Assembly (NCBI RefSeq): GCF_014297365.1
Contig: NZ_JACOQD010000004.1
Span: 124,001-188,000 of the forward strand
Source: Winogradskyella echinorum
GTDB taxonomy: Bacteria > Bacteroidota > Bacteroidia > Flavobacteriales > Flavobacteriaceae
Reading direction: 5' to 3'
Length of the DNA: 64,000 bases
Part shown: one piece after another, positions 1-8,306 of the stretch
How the letters are laid out: each line of letters opens with the position of its first letter
Numbering within the stretch: the stretch's first letter is position 1
The notes under the pieces: model-generated
Seen by the model: the letters and a program-made list of their open reading frames with translations, nothing else
Databases searched by the model: none
Told to the model about the DNA's origin: nothing
Position numbers and translations under genes: made by a program

Positions 1-42
1 TAGTGACGAACTTCCTGAGTTTAGTATCAATATTTGTTGCAT
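1..42 (-). CDS. ackA: Acetate kinase, first 14 codons only (partial)
   Basis: Reading leftward from an ATG at 42, the strand encodes MQQILILNSGSSSL and then leaves the window. NSGSSSL is the N-terminal phosphate-binding signature of acetate kinase, which makes acetate and ATP from acetyl phosphate. The start lies 3 nt after the stop codon of pta, the enzyme that makes acetyl phosphate, so a pta-ackA operon is very likely. Only the N-terminus is visible. Confidence 0.85.
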   Translation of the reverse strand, partial: MQQILILNSGSSSL

Positions 43-45
43 AGG

Positions 46-2136
46 CTAAAATTCTTGGGCTTGTATGGCAGTTATAATAACCGTACTATATATATCATCT
101 GTAGTACAACCTCTACTTAAATCGTTTACAGGTTTATTTAACCCTTGTAACATAGGTCCAATGGCTAATGCACCTGTTTCTCTTTGCACAGCTTTGTAGG
201 TATTATTTCCAGTATTTAAATCAGGAAATATTAAAACACTAGCTTGACCTGCAACTTCAGAGTCTGGTAATTTACTTTTTCCGATACGCATATCAACAGC
301 AGCATCATATTGAATTGGTCCTTCAATTTTTATATGTGGCGCATTTTTCTTTACAATTTCTGTGGCTTTTCTAACTCTATCGACATCCTCGCCTTTACCT
401 GAGGCGCCAGAGGAATAAGATAGCATGGCAACTTTAGGTTCGATACCAAAATCTTGGGCTGTCTTTGCAGATGAAATTGCTATTTCTGCTAATTCTTCTG
501 CATTAGGGTTAGGGTTTATAGCGCAATCACCAAATATGGATATTCTATCATCTAAACACATAAAAAACACAGAAGAAACAATCTTAACATTAGGTTTTGT
601 TTTAATAAATTGTAATGCAGGACGTAGTGTATGTGCCGTTGTATGTACTGCTCCAGAAACCATACCGTCTGCATGACCTTTATAGATCATCATAGTTGCG
701 AAATAAGATACATCAGACATCATGTCTTTTGCCATATCTAAGTTTACATTTTTGTGTTTTCGCAATTCGTAAAACGTATTTACGTAATCGTCAAAATGCT
801 CAGATTGTTGAGGCGAAACGATGTTAAGTTTATTTGTATCTAAAGGAATATCTAACTTTTTAACACGCTCTAGTATTTTTTCTTTATCACCAATTAATGT
901 TAGATTAACAACCTGTGCATCAATTAATCTGGCAGAAGCTCTTAAGATACGTTCATCATATCCTTCTGGTAATACAATGTGCTTTTTGTCTTTTAAGGCC
1001 TTTTGTAAGAGATTATACTGAAACATTCTTGGCGTAAAACCTTCAGATTTAAAGGTTATTAAATCATTAGATAATTTATCAGTATCTACATACTTTTCAA
1101 ATGTAGCTATTGAGGTTTCTATTTTTTCGGTGTTATCCGCATAAATTTTAGATTTAACCTTACCAATGGCATTCGTAACTTTGTAGGTTCCATTTTTTAC
1201 GCTGATTATTGGTACAATGCTAGATAAACCTTCTATTAATTTTAATATTGGTTCTTCTGGAACAATTCCGCCAGTAAGTATAATACCAGATATTTTTGGA
1301 TAGTTTTTTGATATGTTGGCTTGCAATGCACCTAAAATGATATCTGCTCTATCTCCTGGTGTAATTACTAATGTATTATCTTTTAAATGAGTTAAATAAT
1401 TTCGTAGTTGCATAGCTCCAACACCAAAGTTTTCAGATTCGTTATTAATCATGTCCTCTCCAAAAAGAATGGTCCCATTTAAGGCTTTTGATATTTCTTT
1501 AATTGTTGGAGACGATAAACTTTTTATAGTTGGGATTACTGAAACATTAGTAGTTTCTTTTATGCGATTATTAAGAAGCGCCTTTAGAGTAATTTCATCT
1601 TCAGGATTTGTTTTATTTGTAATTAAAGAAAGTACTTTAACTTCTTCTTTAAATGTATTATAAGCCAATTGTATATTCTCTACAATAGTATCTAATGATT
1701 TATTAAAGCCATTAGCAACTATAATTACAGGTAACCCTAAGTTTTTTGATATTAGGATATTAATATCTAACTCTAAATTGGTGTTTTCATTAGAAAAGTC
1801 TGTGCCTTCAACAAGTATAAAATCAAAGCGTTCTTCTAAGTACTTATATTTTTTTATAATCTCATCAATTACTTTTCCCGACTTGCCTTTATTGTACAAA
1901 TCGAGTATTTCGCTTCTAGTAAATGCAAACGTTTTCTTATAATTTATATCTAATTCAAAATGAGTAAGAACCGTATTGATGTGATTATCTAGTTCTCCTT
2001 TTTTTGTATCTTCTATAATCGGTCTAAAGTAACCGACTTTGGCTGTTTTACCTAAAAGCATGCGCATTAGCCCTAAAACCACTACAGATTTACCACTGTT
2101 AGGCTCTATGGTTGCTACATAAATTCCTTTGCTCAT
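46..2136 (-). CDS. pta: Phosphate acetyltransferase (long, three-domain form)
   Basis: Converts acetyl-CoA and phosphate to acetyl phosphate for acetate formation, in the cytoplasm. At 696 residues it has the long architecture: an N-terminal P-loop domain related to dethiobiotin synthetase (EPNSGKS at residues 11-17), a central DRTGG-type regulatory domain (about 215-330), and the catalytic PTA_PTB domain from about 375 (starting near HIVLPEGYDERILRA). The short family form has only the catalytic part. ackA begins 3 nt downstream. A candidate -7 box lies about 60 nt upstream. Nothing appears broken. Confidence 0.95.
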   Translation of the reverse strand: MSKGIYVATIEPNSGKSVVVLGLMRMLLGKTAKVGYFRPIIEDTKKGELDNHINTVLTHFELDINYKKTFAFTRSEILDLYNKGKSGKVIDEIIKKYKYLEERFDFILVEGTDFSNENTNLELDINILISKNLGLPVIIVANGFNKSLDTIVENIQLAYNTFKEEVKVLSLITNKTNPEDEITLKALLNNRIKETTNVSVIPTIKSLSSPTIKEISKALNGTILFGEDMINNESENFGVGAMQLRNYLTHLKDNTLVITPGDRADIILGALQANISKNYPKISGIILTGGIVPEEPILKLIEGLSSIVPIISVKNGTYKVTNAIGKVKSKIYADNTEKIETSIATFEKYVDTDKLSNDLITFKSEGFTPRMFQYNLLQKALKDKKHIVLPEGYDERILRASARLIDAQVVNLTLIGDKEKILERVKKLDIPLDTNKLNIVSPQQSEHFDDYVNTFYELRKHKNVNLDMAKDMMSDVSYFATMMIYKGHADGMVSGAVHTTAHTLRPALQFIKTKPNVKIVSSVFFMCLDDRISIFGDCAINPNPNAEELAEIAISSAKTAQDFGIEPKVAMLSYSSGASGKGEDVDRVRKATEIVKKNAPHIKIEGPIQYDAAVDMRIGKSKLPDSEVAGQASVLIFPDLNTGNNTYKAVQRETGALAIGPMLQGLNKPVNDLSRGCTTDDIYSTVIITAIQAQEF

Positions 2137-2196
2137 TATACCTGTATTTTATAAGTAAGGTTAATTATAGTTAACCATTGAATTTAATAAAGGTGA

Positions 2197-2204
2197 CAAA
2201 ATTA
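2197..2204 (-). promoter_or_regulatory. Candidate -7 box for pta-ackA
   Basis: On the minus strand this reads TAATTTTG, a full match to the Bacteroidota -7 consensus TAnnTTTG. It lies about 60 nt before the pta start. No convincing -33 TTTG was found, so the call rests on the -7 match and position. Confidence 0.4.
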
Positions 2205-2295
2205 GCATCAGTATCCTTTTATAAAGATGATATTTGTCATGGATTCTACGAAAATAAAGAATTGGTTAACCAATCTAAGGAATTATGCAAAAGTT

Positions 2296-3192
2296 TTATT
2301 TACTTGTTAAGTCTCTAAACAAACTTTCTAAACTCGCATTTTTCTGATTCAGTTGTAAAATCTTTAAGTCATTATCGTGTGCAAAATCAAAAACATGAGA
2401 ACGCATATCTTCTTTTGTGGAGAAAGTAATTTCATAGGTGAAATCGTGCGTGTTATTAACAGAAGTTACTTTTGGTAGCTTCAGTAAAAAGGCATCTTCA
2501 ACTCGATAATCAAATTCTACAATAACAATTTGTTCTTGCCCTTCTCTTAAATCTTTTAAGTATTTATCAGCCACAATTTCGCCTTTATTTATAATAATCA
2601 CACGATCGCACATAGCTTCTACTTCTTGCATAATGTGTGTAGATAGAAAGACTGTTTTTTCTTTACCAATATTTTTAATTAAGTTTCTAATATCAACCAA
2701 TTGATTTGGGTCTAAACCTGTTGTTGGTTCGTCCAAAATTAAAACATCAGGATTATGTAGTAATGCATTTGCCAAACCAACACGCTGCCTATAACCTTTA
2801 GAAAGTTGACTAATTTTTTTATGTGCTTCTGGTGTTAATCCCGTTAACTCAATAACTTCATTAATTCTAGATTTGGATGTGCCATAAACATTGGCATTAA
2901 AATTTAAATATTCTTTAACATACAAATCTGTGTAAAGCGGATTGTGTTCTGGCAAGTAACCGACACTACTTTGTACATTCTTTTTATCTGAAGAGACGTT
3001 AAATCCATTAACTTTTGCAGAGCCTTCTGAGGCTTCAATATATGTAGTTAAGATTTTCATCATAGTAGATTTTCCAGCACCATTAGGGCCTAAAAACCCA
3101 ACAATTTCAGCATCATTAACTTTAAAAGAAATGTCGTTAAGTGCTTTTTGATCCTTATAAACTTTAGTAATGTTTGTAACTTCAATAGACAT
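2296..3192 (-). CDS. gldA: Gliding motility ABC transporter ATPase GldA
   Basis: ATPase subunit of the GldAFG ABC transporter associated with gliding in flavobacteria. The 298 residues carry a Walker A (GPNGAGKST, about residues 35-43), an ABC signature (LSKGYRQRVGLANAL), Walker B (VLILDEPTTGLD) and an H-loop (STH). The opening, MSIEVTNITKVYKDQKALNDI, closely resembles known GldA. The membrane partners gldF and gldG are not adjacent, which is normal in this family. The name comes from overall similarity to GldA rather than from context; another ABC-2 type exporter ATPase is the alternative. Confidence 0.85.
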   Translation of the reverse strand: MSIEVTNITKVYKDQKALNDISFKVNDAEIVGFLGPNGAGKSTMMKILTTYIEASEGSAKVNGFNVSSDKKNVQSSVGYLPEHNPLYTDLYVKEYLNFNANVYGTSKSRINEVIELTGLTPEAHKKISQLSKGYRQRVGLANALLHNPDVLILDEPTTGLDPNQLVDIRNLIKNIGKEKTVFLSTHIMQEVEAMCDRVIIINKGEIVADKYLKDLREGQEQIVIVEFDYRVEDAFLLKLPKVTSVNNTHDFTYEITFSTKEDMRSHVFDFAHDNDLKILQLNQKNASLESLFRDLTSK

Positions 3193-3208
3193 GCAGAAAG
3201 ATTTTATT

Positions 3209-3216
3209 CAAAAATA
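3209..3216 (-). promoter_or_regulatory. Candidate -7 box for gldA
   Basis: Minus-strand TATTTTTG matches TAnnTTTG and lies about 17 nt before the gldA ATG, which would leave a very short leader. No clear -33 element. Confidence 0.35.
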
Positions 3217-3295
3217 GGGATTTCAGAATATTGTATCACTATTATTATTAATTCTTTAAAATTTCAAAATAATTATTAAAAAAGCAATTCAACAA

Positions 3296-3326
3296 TTTTG
3301 ATTTGTAAAAATAATAATTACATTAG
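3296..3326 (+). promoter_or_regulatory. Candidate promoter of the aromatic operon leader
   Basis: TTTTG (3296-3300) and TACATTAG (3319-3326, one mismatch to TAnnTTTG) are 18 bp apart, close to the Bacteroidota -33/-7 arrangement. Transcription would begin near 3332, about 10 nt before the leader peptide ATG at 3342. Inferred from consensus only. Confidence 0.4.
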
Positions 3327-3341
3327 CCACATATTATTACA

Positions 3342-3392
3342 ATGAACACATCTAAAACATATTATAACTGGTTTTATTTCTTTTTTAGCTAA
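3342..3392 (+). CDS. Aromatic-rich leader peptide of the pheA operon attenuator
   Basis: A 16-codon ORF reads MNTSKTYYNWFYFFFS. Residues 7-15 are YYNWFYFFF, so 8 of 9 are Tyr, Trp or Phe, the products of the pathway encoded just downstream. This is the hallmark of a ribosome-mediated attenuation leader. The stop codon (3390-3392) lies 5 nt before CGAGACT (3398-3404), which can pair with the 5' arm of the terminator at 3434-3463. A ribosome stalled at the aromatic codons would leave CGAGACT free and favour the antiterminator. A ribosome reaching the stop would cover it and favour termination. The peptide itself probably has no other function. Confidence 0.85.
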   Translation: MNTSKTYYNWFYFFFS

Positions 3393-3397
3393 AAGAA

Positions 3398-3463
3398 CGA
3401 GACTACGTATGTTTTAATTAAAATATAAATTATGAAGTCTCGATTTTAAATCGGGACTTTTTC
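3398..3463 (+). terminator. Attenuator: terminator with competing antiterminator
   Basis: The terminator stem runs 3434-3445 with 3449-3460 (GAAGTCTCGATT against AATCGGGACTTT) and ends in a T-run with TTTTTC at 3458-3463. CGAGACT at 3398-3404 is an exact complement of AGTCTCG at 3436-3442, the 5' arm of that stem, so the two pairings exclude each other. The structure lies between the aromatic leader peptide and pheA, as expected for attenuation. The 339-nt gap between gldA and pheA is explained by this element and its promoter. Confidence 0.8.
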
Positions 3464-3531
3464 ATTTTTAACCTTTTTGGGTTGAAAAGTTTTTCGATTT
3501 TATGTCGAGATATAATTAAAGAAATTGAAAA

Positions 3532-4359
3532 TTGACAAAACCAATTGCCATACAAGGAATTAAAGGATCGTTTCATCACGAAGTAGCTCAGCTTTACTTT
3601 AATGAAAAAGCAGAAGTTGTAGAGTGCATGTCGTTTGATGGTACTGTTGATAGCCTTTTAAAAGGAGATACAGATTTTATCGTAATGGCCTTAGAAAATT
3701 CTATAGCAGGTTCTATTATACCAAATTATGCGCTTATAGACACTCATAATTTAAGTATTGTTGGAGAGCATTATTTAGATATTCAGCATAATTTGTTAGC
3801 GTTAAAAGGGCAATCTATTTCAGAAATTAAAGAAGTTCACTCCCATCCTATGGCGTTGTTACAATGCAAAATCTTTTTTAAAGATTATCCGCATATAAAA
3901 TTGGTGGAAGCAAAGGATACGGCAGATGTTGCTAAACAAATTTCTGAACAAAATCTAAAAGGGATTGCGGCAATAGCTAGTAAAAATGCTGCTCAATTAT
4001 ATACACTTAATATTTTAGCAGAAAGTATTCAAACTATAAAGCATAACGAAACACGCTTTGCTATTGTTAAGCGCGAAAATCTTGAAATTAAACGAAAAAC
4101 AATTAATAAGGCTTCATTAAAATTTGAATTAGACCATAAACGTGGTAGCTTAGCTACAATCCTCAATGTTGTGAGTGATTGTAAACTCAACCTAACCAAA
4201 ATACAATCATTACCAAAATTAGAAACGCTATGGAAGTATGCTTTCTTTGTAGATGTTACTTTTAAAGATTATAAAGACTACGAAAAAGCACTATCGATAA
4301 TGCAGTTAATGGCAGAGAATTTTAAAGTGTTGGGTGAATATAAAAATGCAAGATTATGA
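3532..4359 (+). CDS. pheA: Prephenate dehydratase
   Basis: Converts prephenate to phenylpyruvate in phenylalanine synthesis. The 275 residues form a periplasmic-binding-like PDT domain (about 1-180, opening AIQGIKGSFHHEVAQ; NETRFAIV near 170) and a C-terminal ACT domain (about 193-275) for feedback by phenylalanine. There is no fused chorismate mutase; that activity sits on the DAHP synthase gene of this operon. The start is a TTG; an in-frame TGA two codons upstream rules out an earlier start, and the encoded N-terminus fits the family. The 3' end overlaps the next gene by 4 nt. Confidence 0.93.
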   Translation: MTKPIAIQGIKGSFHHEVAQLYFNEKAEVVECMSFDGTVDSLLKGDTDFIVMALENSIAGSIIPNYALIDTHNLSIVGEHYLDIQHNLLALKGQSISEIKEVHSHPMALLQCKIFFKDYPHIKLVEAKDTADVAKQISEQNLKGIAAIASKNAAQLYTLNILAESIQTIKHNETRFAIVKRENLEIKRKTINKASLKFELDHKRGSLATILNVVSDCKLNLTKIQSLPKLETLWKYAFFVDVTFKDYKDYEKALSIMQLMAENFKVLGEYKNARL

Positions 4360-5498
4360 TAGAAGTTGCTAATCGTTTAAAACATGTAGAAGAATACTAC
4401 TTTTCAAAAAAGTTAAAGGAAGTAGCATTATTAAAAGCTCAAGGGAAACCGATAATTAATTTAGGTATTGGGAGTCCAGATTTAGAACCGCCTTTTAAAG
4501 CTACGATGCTGCTTCAAGATAGTTTAGTAGAAGAAGGTGCTCACAAATATCAAGGTTACCAAGGTTTGCCAGAATTAAGAACAGAGATTTCTAACTTTTA
4601 TAAAAAACATTATAAGGTAGATATTAGCTCGCAAACCGAAGTTTTACCATTACTAGGCAGTAAAGAAGGTATTATGCATATCTCTATGGCATTTTTAAAT
4701 AAAGGAGATAAAGTATTAGTGCCAAATCCTGGTTACCCCACATACTCAGCGGTAACAAAACTGTTAGAAGCTAAACCAATATTTTACGATTTAAAGGAAA
4801 GTAATAATTGGCAGCCAGATTTTACAGCGTTAGAGCGATTAGATTTAAAAAAGGTAAAAATTATGTGGATTAATTATCCGCATATGCCGACTGGTGCAAA
4901 CGCAAATAACAAGTTTTATGATGATGTTATTGCTTTTGGTAAGCGTCACAATATTCTTATAGTAAACGATAATCCTTACAGTTTTGTGCTCAATGAAAAA
5001 CCTATAAGTATTATGCGTTACAGAGGAGCTAAGGATATTTGTTTAGAACTGAATTCTTTAAGTAAAACTTTTAATATGGCTGGTTGGCGTGTAGGTATGC
5101 TAGTTGGTAATTACGATTTAGTAAGTGCTGTTTTAAAAGTAAAGAGTAATATGGATTCTGGTATGTTTTACGGCATTCAGAAAGGAGCAATTGAAGCATT
5201 AAAGTGCTCAGATATGTGGTTTGTAAGTTTAAACAGTGTATACGAACAAAGACGAGAGTTAATTTGGAAATTAGCAGAAGGACTTAATTGTACTTTCGAG
5301 AAAGATACAACAGGTATGTTTGTTTGGGCAAAATTACCACCTCACTTAAAATCTGAGGAGTTTACAGATTTAGTATTAAAAGAGCATTCAATTTTCATCA
5401 CTCCAGGAACAGTTTTTGGTAGTAATGGTGAGGGTTATGTGCGTTTTTCGTTATGTGCATCAGAAGAAATAATTAAGGAAGCTATAGCAAGAGTTTAA
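4356..5498 (+). CDS. Class I/II PLP aminotransferase (probable aromatic aminotransferase)
   Basis: Fold-type I aminotransferase of 380 residues. The PLP lysine is K237 in SLSKTFNMAGWRVG; upstream are the cofactor-binding NLGIGSPDLEPP and NYPHMPTGA segments. Position between pheA and tyrA, with an ATGA overlap to pheA, implies it transaminates phenylpyruvate and 4-hydroxyphenylpyruvate to Phe and Tyr, or acts on prephenate. Family members also include LL-diaminopimelate and aspartate aminotransferases, so substrate specificity is inferred from the operon only. Confidence 0.85.
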   Translation: MIEVANRLKHVEEYYFSKKLKEVALLKAQGKPIINLGIGSPDLEPPFKATMLLQDSLVEEGAHKYQGYQGLPELRTEISNFYKKHYKVDISSQTEVLPLLGSKEGIMHISMAFLNKGDKVLVPNPGYPTYSAVTKLLEAKPIFYDLKESNNWQPDFTALERLDLKKVKIMWINYPHMPTGANANNKFYDDVIAFGKRHNILIVNDNPYSFVLNEKPISIMRYRGAKDICLELNSLSKTFNMAGWRVGMLVGNYDLVSAVLKVKSNMDSGMFYGIQKGAIEALKCSDMWFVSLNSVYEQRRELIWKLAEGLNCTFEKDTTGMFVWAKLPPHLKSEEFTDLVLKEHSIFITPGTVFGSNGEGYVRFSLCASEEIIKEAIARV

Positions 5499-5503
5499 TA
5501 AGT

Positions 5504-6355
5504 ATGAAGAATATTTTTGTCGTTGGAGTTGGGTTAATTGGTGGAAGTTTTGCATTAGATATAAAAAAGCTAAATCCAGAATGCACAATCTATGGTGTTG
5601 ACAATAACGAAGCACATTTAGATGAAGCGATTACTCTTGGTGTAATTAATGAAAAAGCGGGTTTTAATGATTTAGAAAAAGCCGATTTAGTTATTGTAGC
5701 AATACCTGTAGATGCAACTTTAAGTGTTTTACCAAAGGTTTTAGATGCTATTTCGGATAATGCTATTGTATTTGATGCTGGCTCAACGAAAGAAGATATT
5801 TGTACTAAAGTAAAAAATCACCCAAAACGAAGAAATTTTTTAGCCGTGCATCCAATAGCAGGCACTGAATATTCTGGTCCAAGCGCAGCAATACATGGAT
5901 TGTATAAAAACAAAACAAATATTATTTGTGAAGTTGAAGAAACTGCATTTAAGCTTCAAGAAAAAGCTTTAAAGTTATTTGCAGATTTGGGCATGCGCAT
6001 TCGCTATATGAATCCCAAAGCACATGATAAACACATTGCTTATGTTTCGCATTTATCGCACATTAGTGCCTTTATGCTCGGAAAAACTGTAATTGAAAAA
6101 GAAAAAAACGAACGCGATATTTTTGATATGGCTGGTAGTGGATTTGAAAGTACAGTGCGTTTAGCAAAAAGTTCGCCAGCAATGTGGACACCAATTTTTG
6201 AGCAAAATAAAACCAACGTTATCGAAACTTTAAATGAATACATAAGTAACTTAAAGCATTTTAAAAGTTTAATGGAAGATGGAAATTTTGAAGCAGTTTA
6301 TAACGAAATGGAAACAACGAATCATATAAAAGATATATTAAACGGAATACAATAG
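5504..6355 (+). CDS. tyrA: Prephenate (or arogenate) dehydrogenase
   Basis: NAD(P)-dependent oxidative decarboxylation of prephenate to 4-hydroxyphenylpyruvate for tyrosine. The 283 residues carry an N-terminal Rossmann motif (GVGLIGGSF, residues 8-16), the substrate loop HPIAGTEYSGPSAA, and the helical domain with HDKHIAYVSHLSH, which holds the catalytic histidine of the family. It starts 5 nt after the aminotransferase stop. No ACT domain or fused chorismate mutase is present. Prephenate against arogenate use cannot be decided by eye. Confidence 0.92.
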   Translation: MKNIFVVGVGLIGGSFALDIKKLNPECTIYGVDNNEAHLDEAITLGVINEKAGFNDLEKADLVIVAIPVDATLSVLPKVLDAISDNAIVFDAGSTKEDICTKVKNHPKRRNFLAVHPIAGTEYSGPSAAIHGLYKNKTNIICEVEETAFKLQEKALKLFADLGMRIRYMNPKAHDKHIAYVSHLSHISAFMLGKTVIEKEKNERDIFDMAGSGFESTVRLAKSSPAMWTPIFEQNKTNVIETLNEYISNLKHFKSLMEDGNFEAVYNEMETTNHIKDILNGIQ

Positions 6356-6377
6356 AAAATTAGATTAATAAGCAAAA

Positions 6378-7460
6378 ATGGAAAACAAAAAAGAAATGAG
6401 AACATGGTTGGATGATATGAAGCTTGATCATCCACTAGTAATAGCAGGACCATGTAGTGCAGAAACAGAAGAGCAAGTATTAAAAATAGCCCACGAGCTA
6501 AAAGATACAGATGTTAATTACTACAGAGCTGGTATTTGGAAACCGAGAACACGTCCAGGAAATTTTGAAGGAGTGGGCGCATTAGGTTTAAAATGGTTGC
6601 AAAAAGTAAAGGCAGAAACAGGTATGAAAACTTGTACGGAAGTTGCCAATAGAAATCATGTAGAATTAGCATTAGAGCACGATGTAGATTTACTTTGGAT
6701 TGGTGCACGTTCTACAGTGAGTCCTTTTATAATGCAAGAGCTTGCTGATGCTTTAGAAGGAACTGATAAAATTGTCTTAGTTAAAAATCCTGTAAATCCA
6801 GATTTGGCTTTATGGCTAGGTGGTATTGAAAGATTACATAGTTCTGGAATTAAAAACTTAGGTGCAATTCACAGAGGGTTTTCTACCTATGAGAAATCTA
6901 AATACAGAAATATACCAGAATGGCAATTGGCTATAGAATTTCAAAATAAGTTTCCAGATTTACCATTAATAAACGACCCTTCTCACATTACAGGGAAAAG
7001 AGATATGGTTTTTGATGTGTCTCAAACGGCATTAGACCTTAATTTTGATGGCTTAATGATTGAAACTCATTTCGATCCGGATAATGCATGGAGTGATGCA
7101 GCACAACAAGTAACACCAAATGCATTAGTGCAGATGATGAAAGATTTAAAGATTAGAAAAGAGTCTGACCCAGAAGCTGAATACAATTCTGAACTTAATA
7201 ATTTAAGAGCGCAAATAGATGTTGTAGATAATCAGATTATAGATTTGTTAGGCAAGCGTATGAAAGTTGCAGATGGCATTGGTACACTAAAAAAACAAAA
7301 GAATGTTGCTGTGTTACAAAGCAAACGTTGGAATGAGATTTTAGGTAAAATGGTGTTAGAAGGAGAAGAGAGAGGATTAAGTGAAGAGTTTATCTTAAAG
7401 ATGTTTAAGGCCATTCACCAAGAATCTATTAATCATCAAGAAAAGATTATTAATAACTAG
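6378..7460 (+). CDS. Bifunctional DAHP synthase / chorismate mutase
   Basis: Catalyses the first step of the shikimate pathway and the branch step from chorismate to prephenate. Residues 1 to about 260 are a type I-beta (KDO8P-like) DAHP synthase, with AGPCSAE, KPRTRPGNFEGVG, GARSTVSPF and DPSHITGKRD motifs. Residues about 270-355 are an AroQ-type chorismate mutase (LRAQIDVVDNQIIDLLGKRM). It supplies the mutase missing from pheA and tyrA here, so one transcript covers entry and branch. A strong terminator follows. Such fusions are common in Bacteroidota and Bacilli, where the mutase domain often confers feedback control. Confidence 0.93.
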   Translation: MENKKEMRTWLDDMKLDHPLVIAGPCSAETEEQVLKIAHELKDTDVNYYRAGIWKPRTRPGNFEGVGALGLKWLQKVKAETGMKTCTEVANRNHVELALEHDVDLLWIGARSTVSPFIMQELADALEGTDKIVLVKNPVNPDLALWLGGIERLHSSGIKNLGAIHRGFSTYEKSKYRNIPEWQLAIEFQNKFPDLPLINDPSHITGKRDMVFDVSQTALDLNFDGLMIETHFDPDNAWSDAAQQVTPNALVQMMKDLKIRKESDPEAEYNSELNNLRAQIDVVDNQIIDLLGKRMKVADGIGTLKKQKNVAVLQSKRWNEILGKMVLEGEERGLSEEFILKMFKAIHQESINHQEKIINN

Positions 7461-7478
7461 AATATTAAATGTTTTAAA

Positions 7479-7514
7479 AAAAAAGGCTCGCAATTTGCGA
7501 GCCTTTTTTTTTTT
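7479..7514 (+). terminator. Terminator of the aromatic operon
   Basis: Stem GGCTCGCAA / TTTGCGAGCC (7485-7503) with an A-run before it and more than ten T after it. It is a strong intrinsic terminator and can work in both directions. The stem core GGCTCGC is reused in the terminator at 8271-8303. Confidence 0.9.
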
Positions 7515-7613
7515 AGATGCTTTTACTAACTGAAAAGGTAGGTTTACGTATTGCTCATTTTATAAAATGAAGTTTCATAGTAGGTTTGGTCTATTAACCA
7601 ATACTAATTACAA

Positions 7614-8270
7614 ATGAAAAAAATTACATTCATAATTCTAGCTCTATCGGTTTCAACTTTAAGTTTCGGGCAAATCACTATAAAAGGTAAAGTTCAAAAT
7701 GATTCTATACCGTTAGAGTCGGCTAGCATTGCTATAAAAAATTCGCAAAAAGGTACTATTACCAATATGATTGGTGAGTTTAAAATTGAAGCAAAAAAAG
7801 GAGATACCTTATCTATTTCTTACATAGGCTATAAAACAAAAGACATCGTTGTTAATCAAGATGAGATTTTTAGAATTAAACTAGAGGAAGGAGGCAATTT
7901 AGATGAAGTTGTTGTAAATGCATATGGGATTGCACGCAAAGTAACTTGCGGTGTTTGTTATTGTGTTACAAAATGCGGTATTTACTCTGAAGAAGTGTTA
8001 GAATCTAAAGAAATTTTTGAAGCTGATGCATTGAAACTCTATCCAAATCCATCTTCAAACGGAATTTTTCAATTAATGTTTGTAGAAGATTATAACGACG
8101 TTAAAATTTCAATAGCAAATATGTCTGGTCAAACGATACAAAATTCAACACATCAAAAATTTGGAGAAAAGCTTAGTGTAGATTTGTCTGAGCATTCTGC
8201 TGGAATCTACATTATAAATATAGTAGCAGATGGAAAACGTTTAAAGGCAGTTAAAGCTATAAAAAGTTGA
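7614..8270 (+). CDS. Secreted protein: carboxypeptidase-regulatory-like domain, Cys cluster, T9SS sorting domain
   Basis: Function unknown. Its 218 residues begin with a Sec signal peptide ending near FGQ (residue 20). A CarboxypepD_reg-like beta domain follows (about 22-90: ITIKGKVQNDSIPLESASIAI), then LDEVVVNAYG (96-105), which resembles the start of a SusC-type TonB receptor. Four cysteines occur within ten residues (C112, C115, C117, C121). From about 138 (DALKLYPNPS) it is a type A T9SS C-terminal sorting domain, so it is probably exported to the cell surface. It is a single-gene unit between two near-identical terminators. Confidence 0.75.
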   Translation: MKKITFIILALSVSTLSFGQITIKGKVQNDSIPLESASIAIKNSQKGTITNMIGEFKIEAKKGDTLSISYIGYKTKDIVVNQDEIFRIKLEEGGNLDEVVVNAYGIARKVTCGVCYCVTKCGIYSEEVLESKEIFEADALKLYPNPSSNGIFQLMFVEDYNDVKISIANMSGQTIQNSTHQKFGEKLSVDLSEHSAGIYIINIVADGKRLKAVKAIKS

Positions 8271-8303
8271 AAAAAAAGGCTCGCAAATAGCGAGCCTTTT
8301 TTT
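8271..8303. terminator. Bidirectional terminator between convergent genes
   Basis: GGCTCGC (8278-8284) pairs with GCGAGCC (8290-8296), with A-runs on one side and T-runs on the other. It serves the genes ending at 8270 (+) and 8307 (-). Confidence 0.85.
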
Positions 8304-8306
8304 ATC

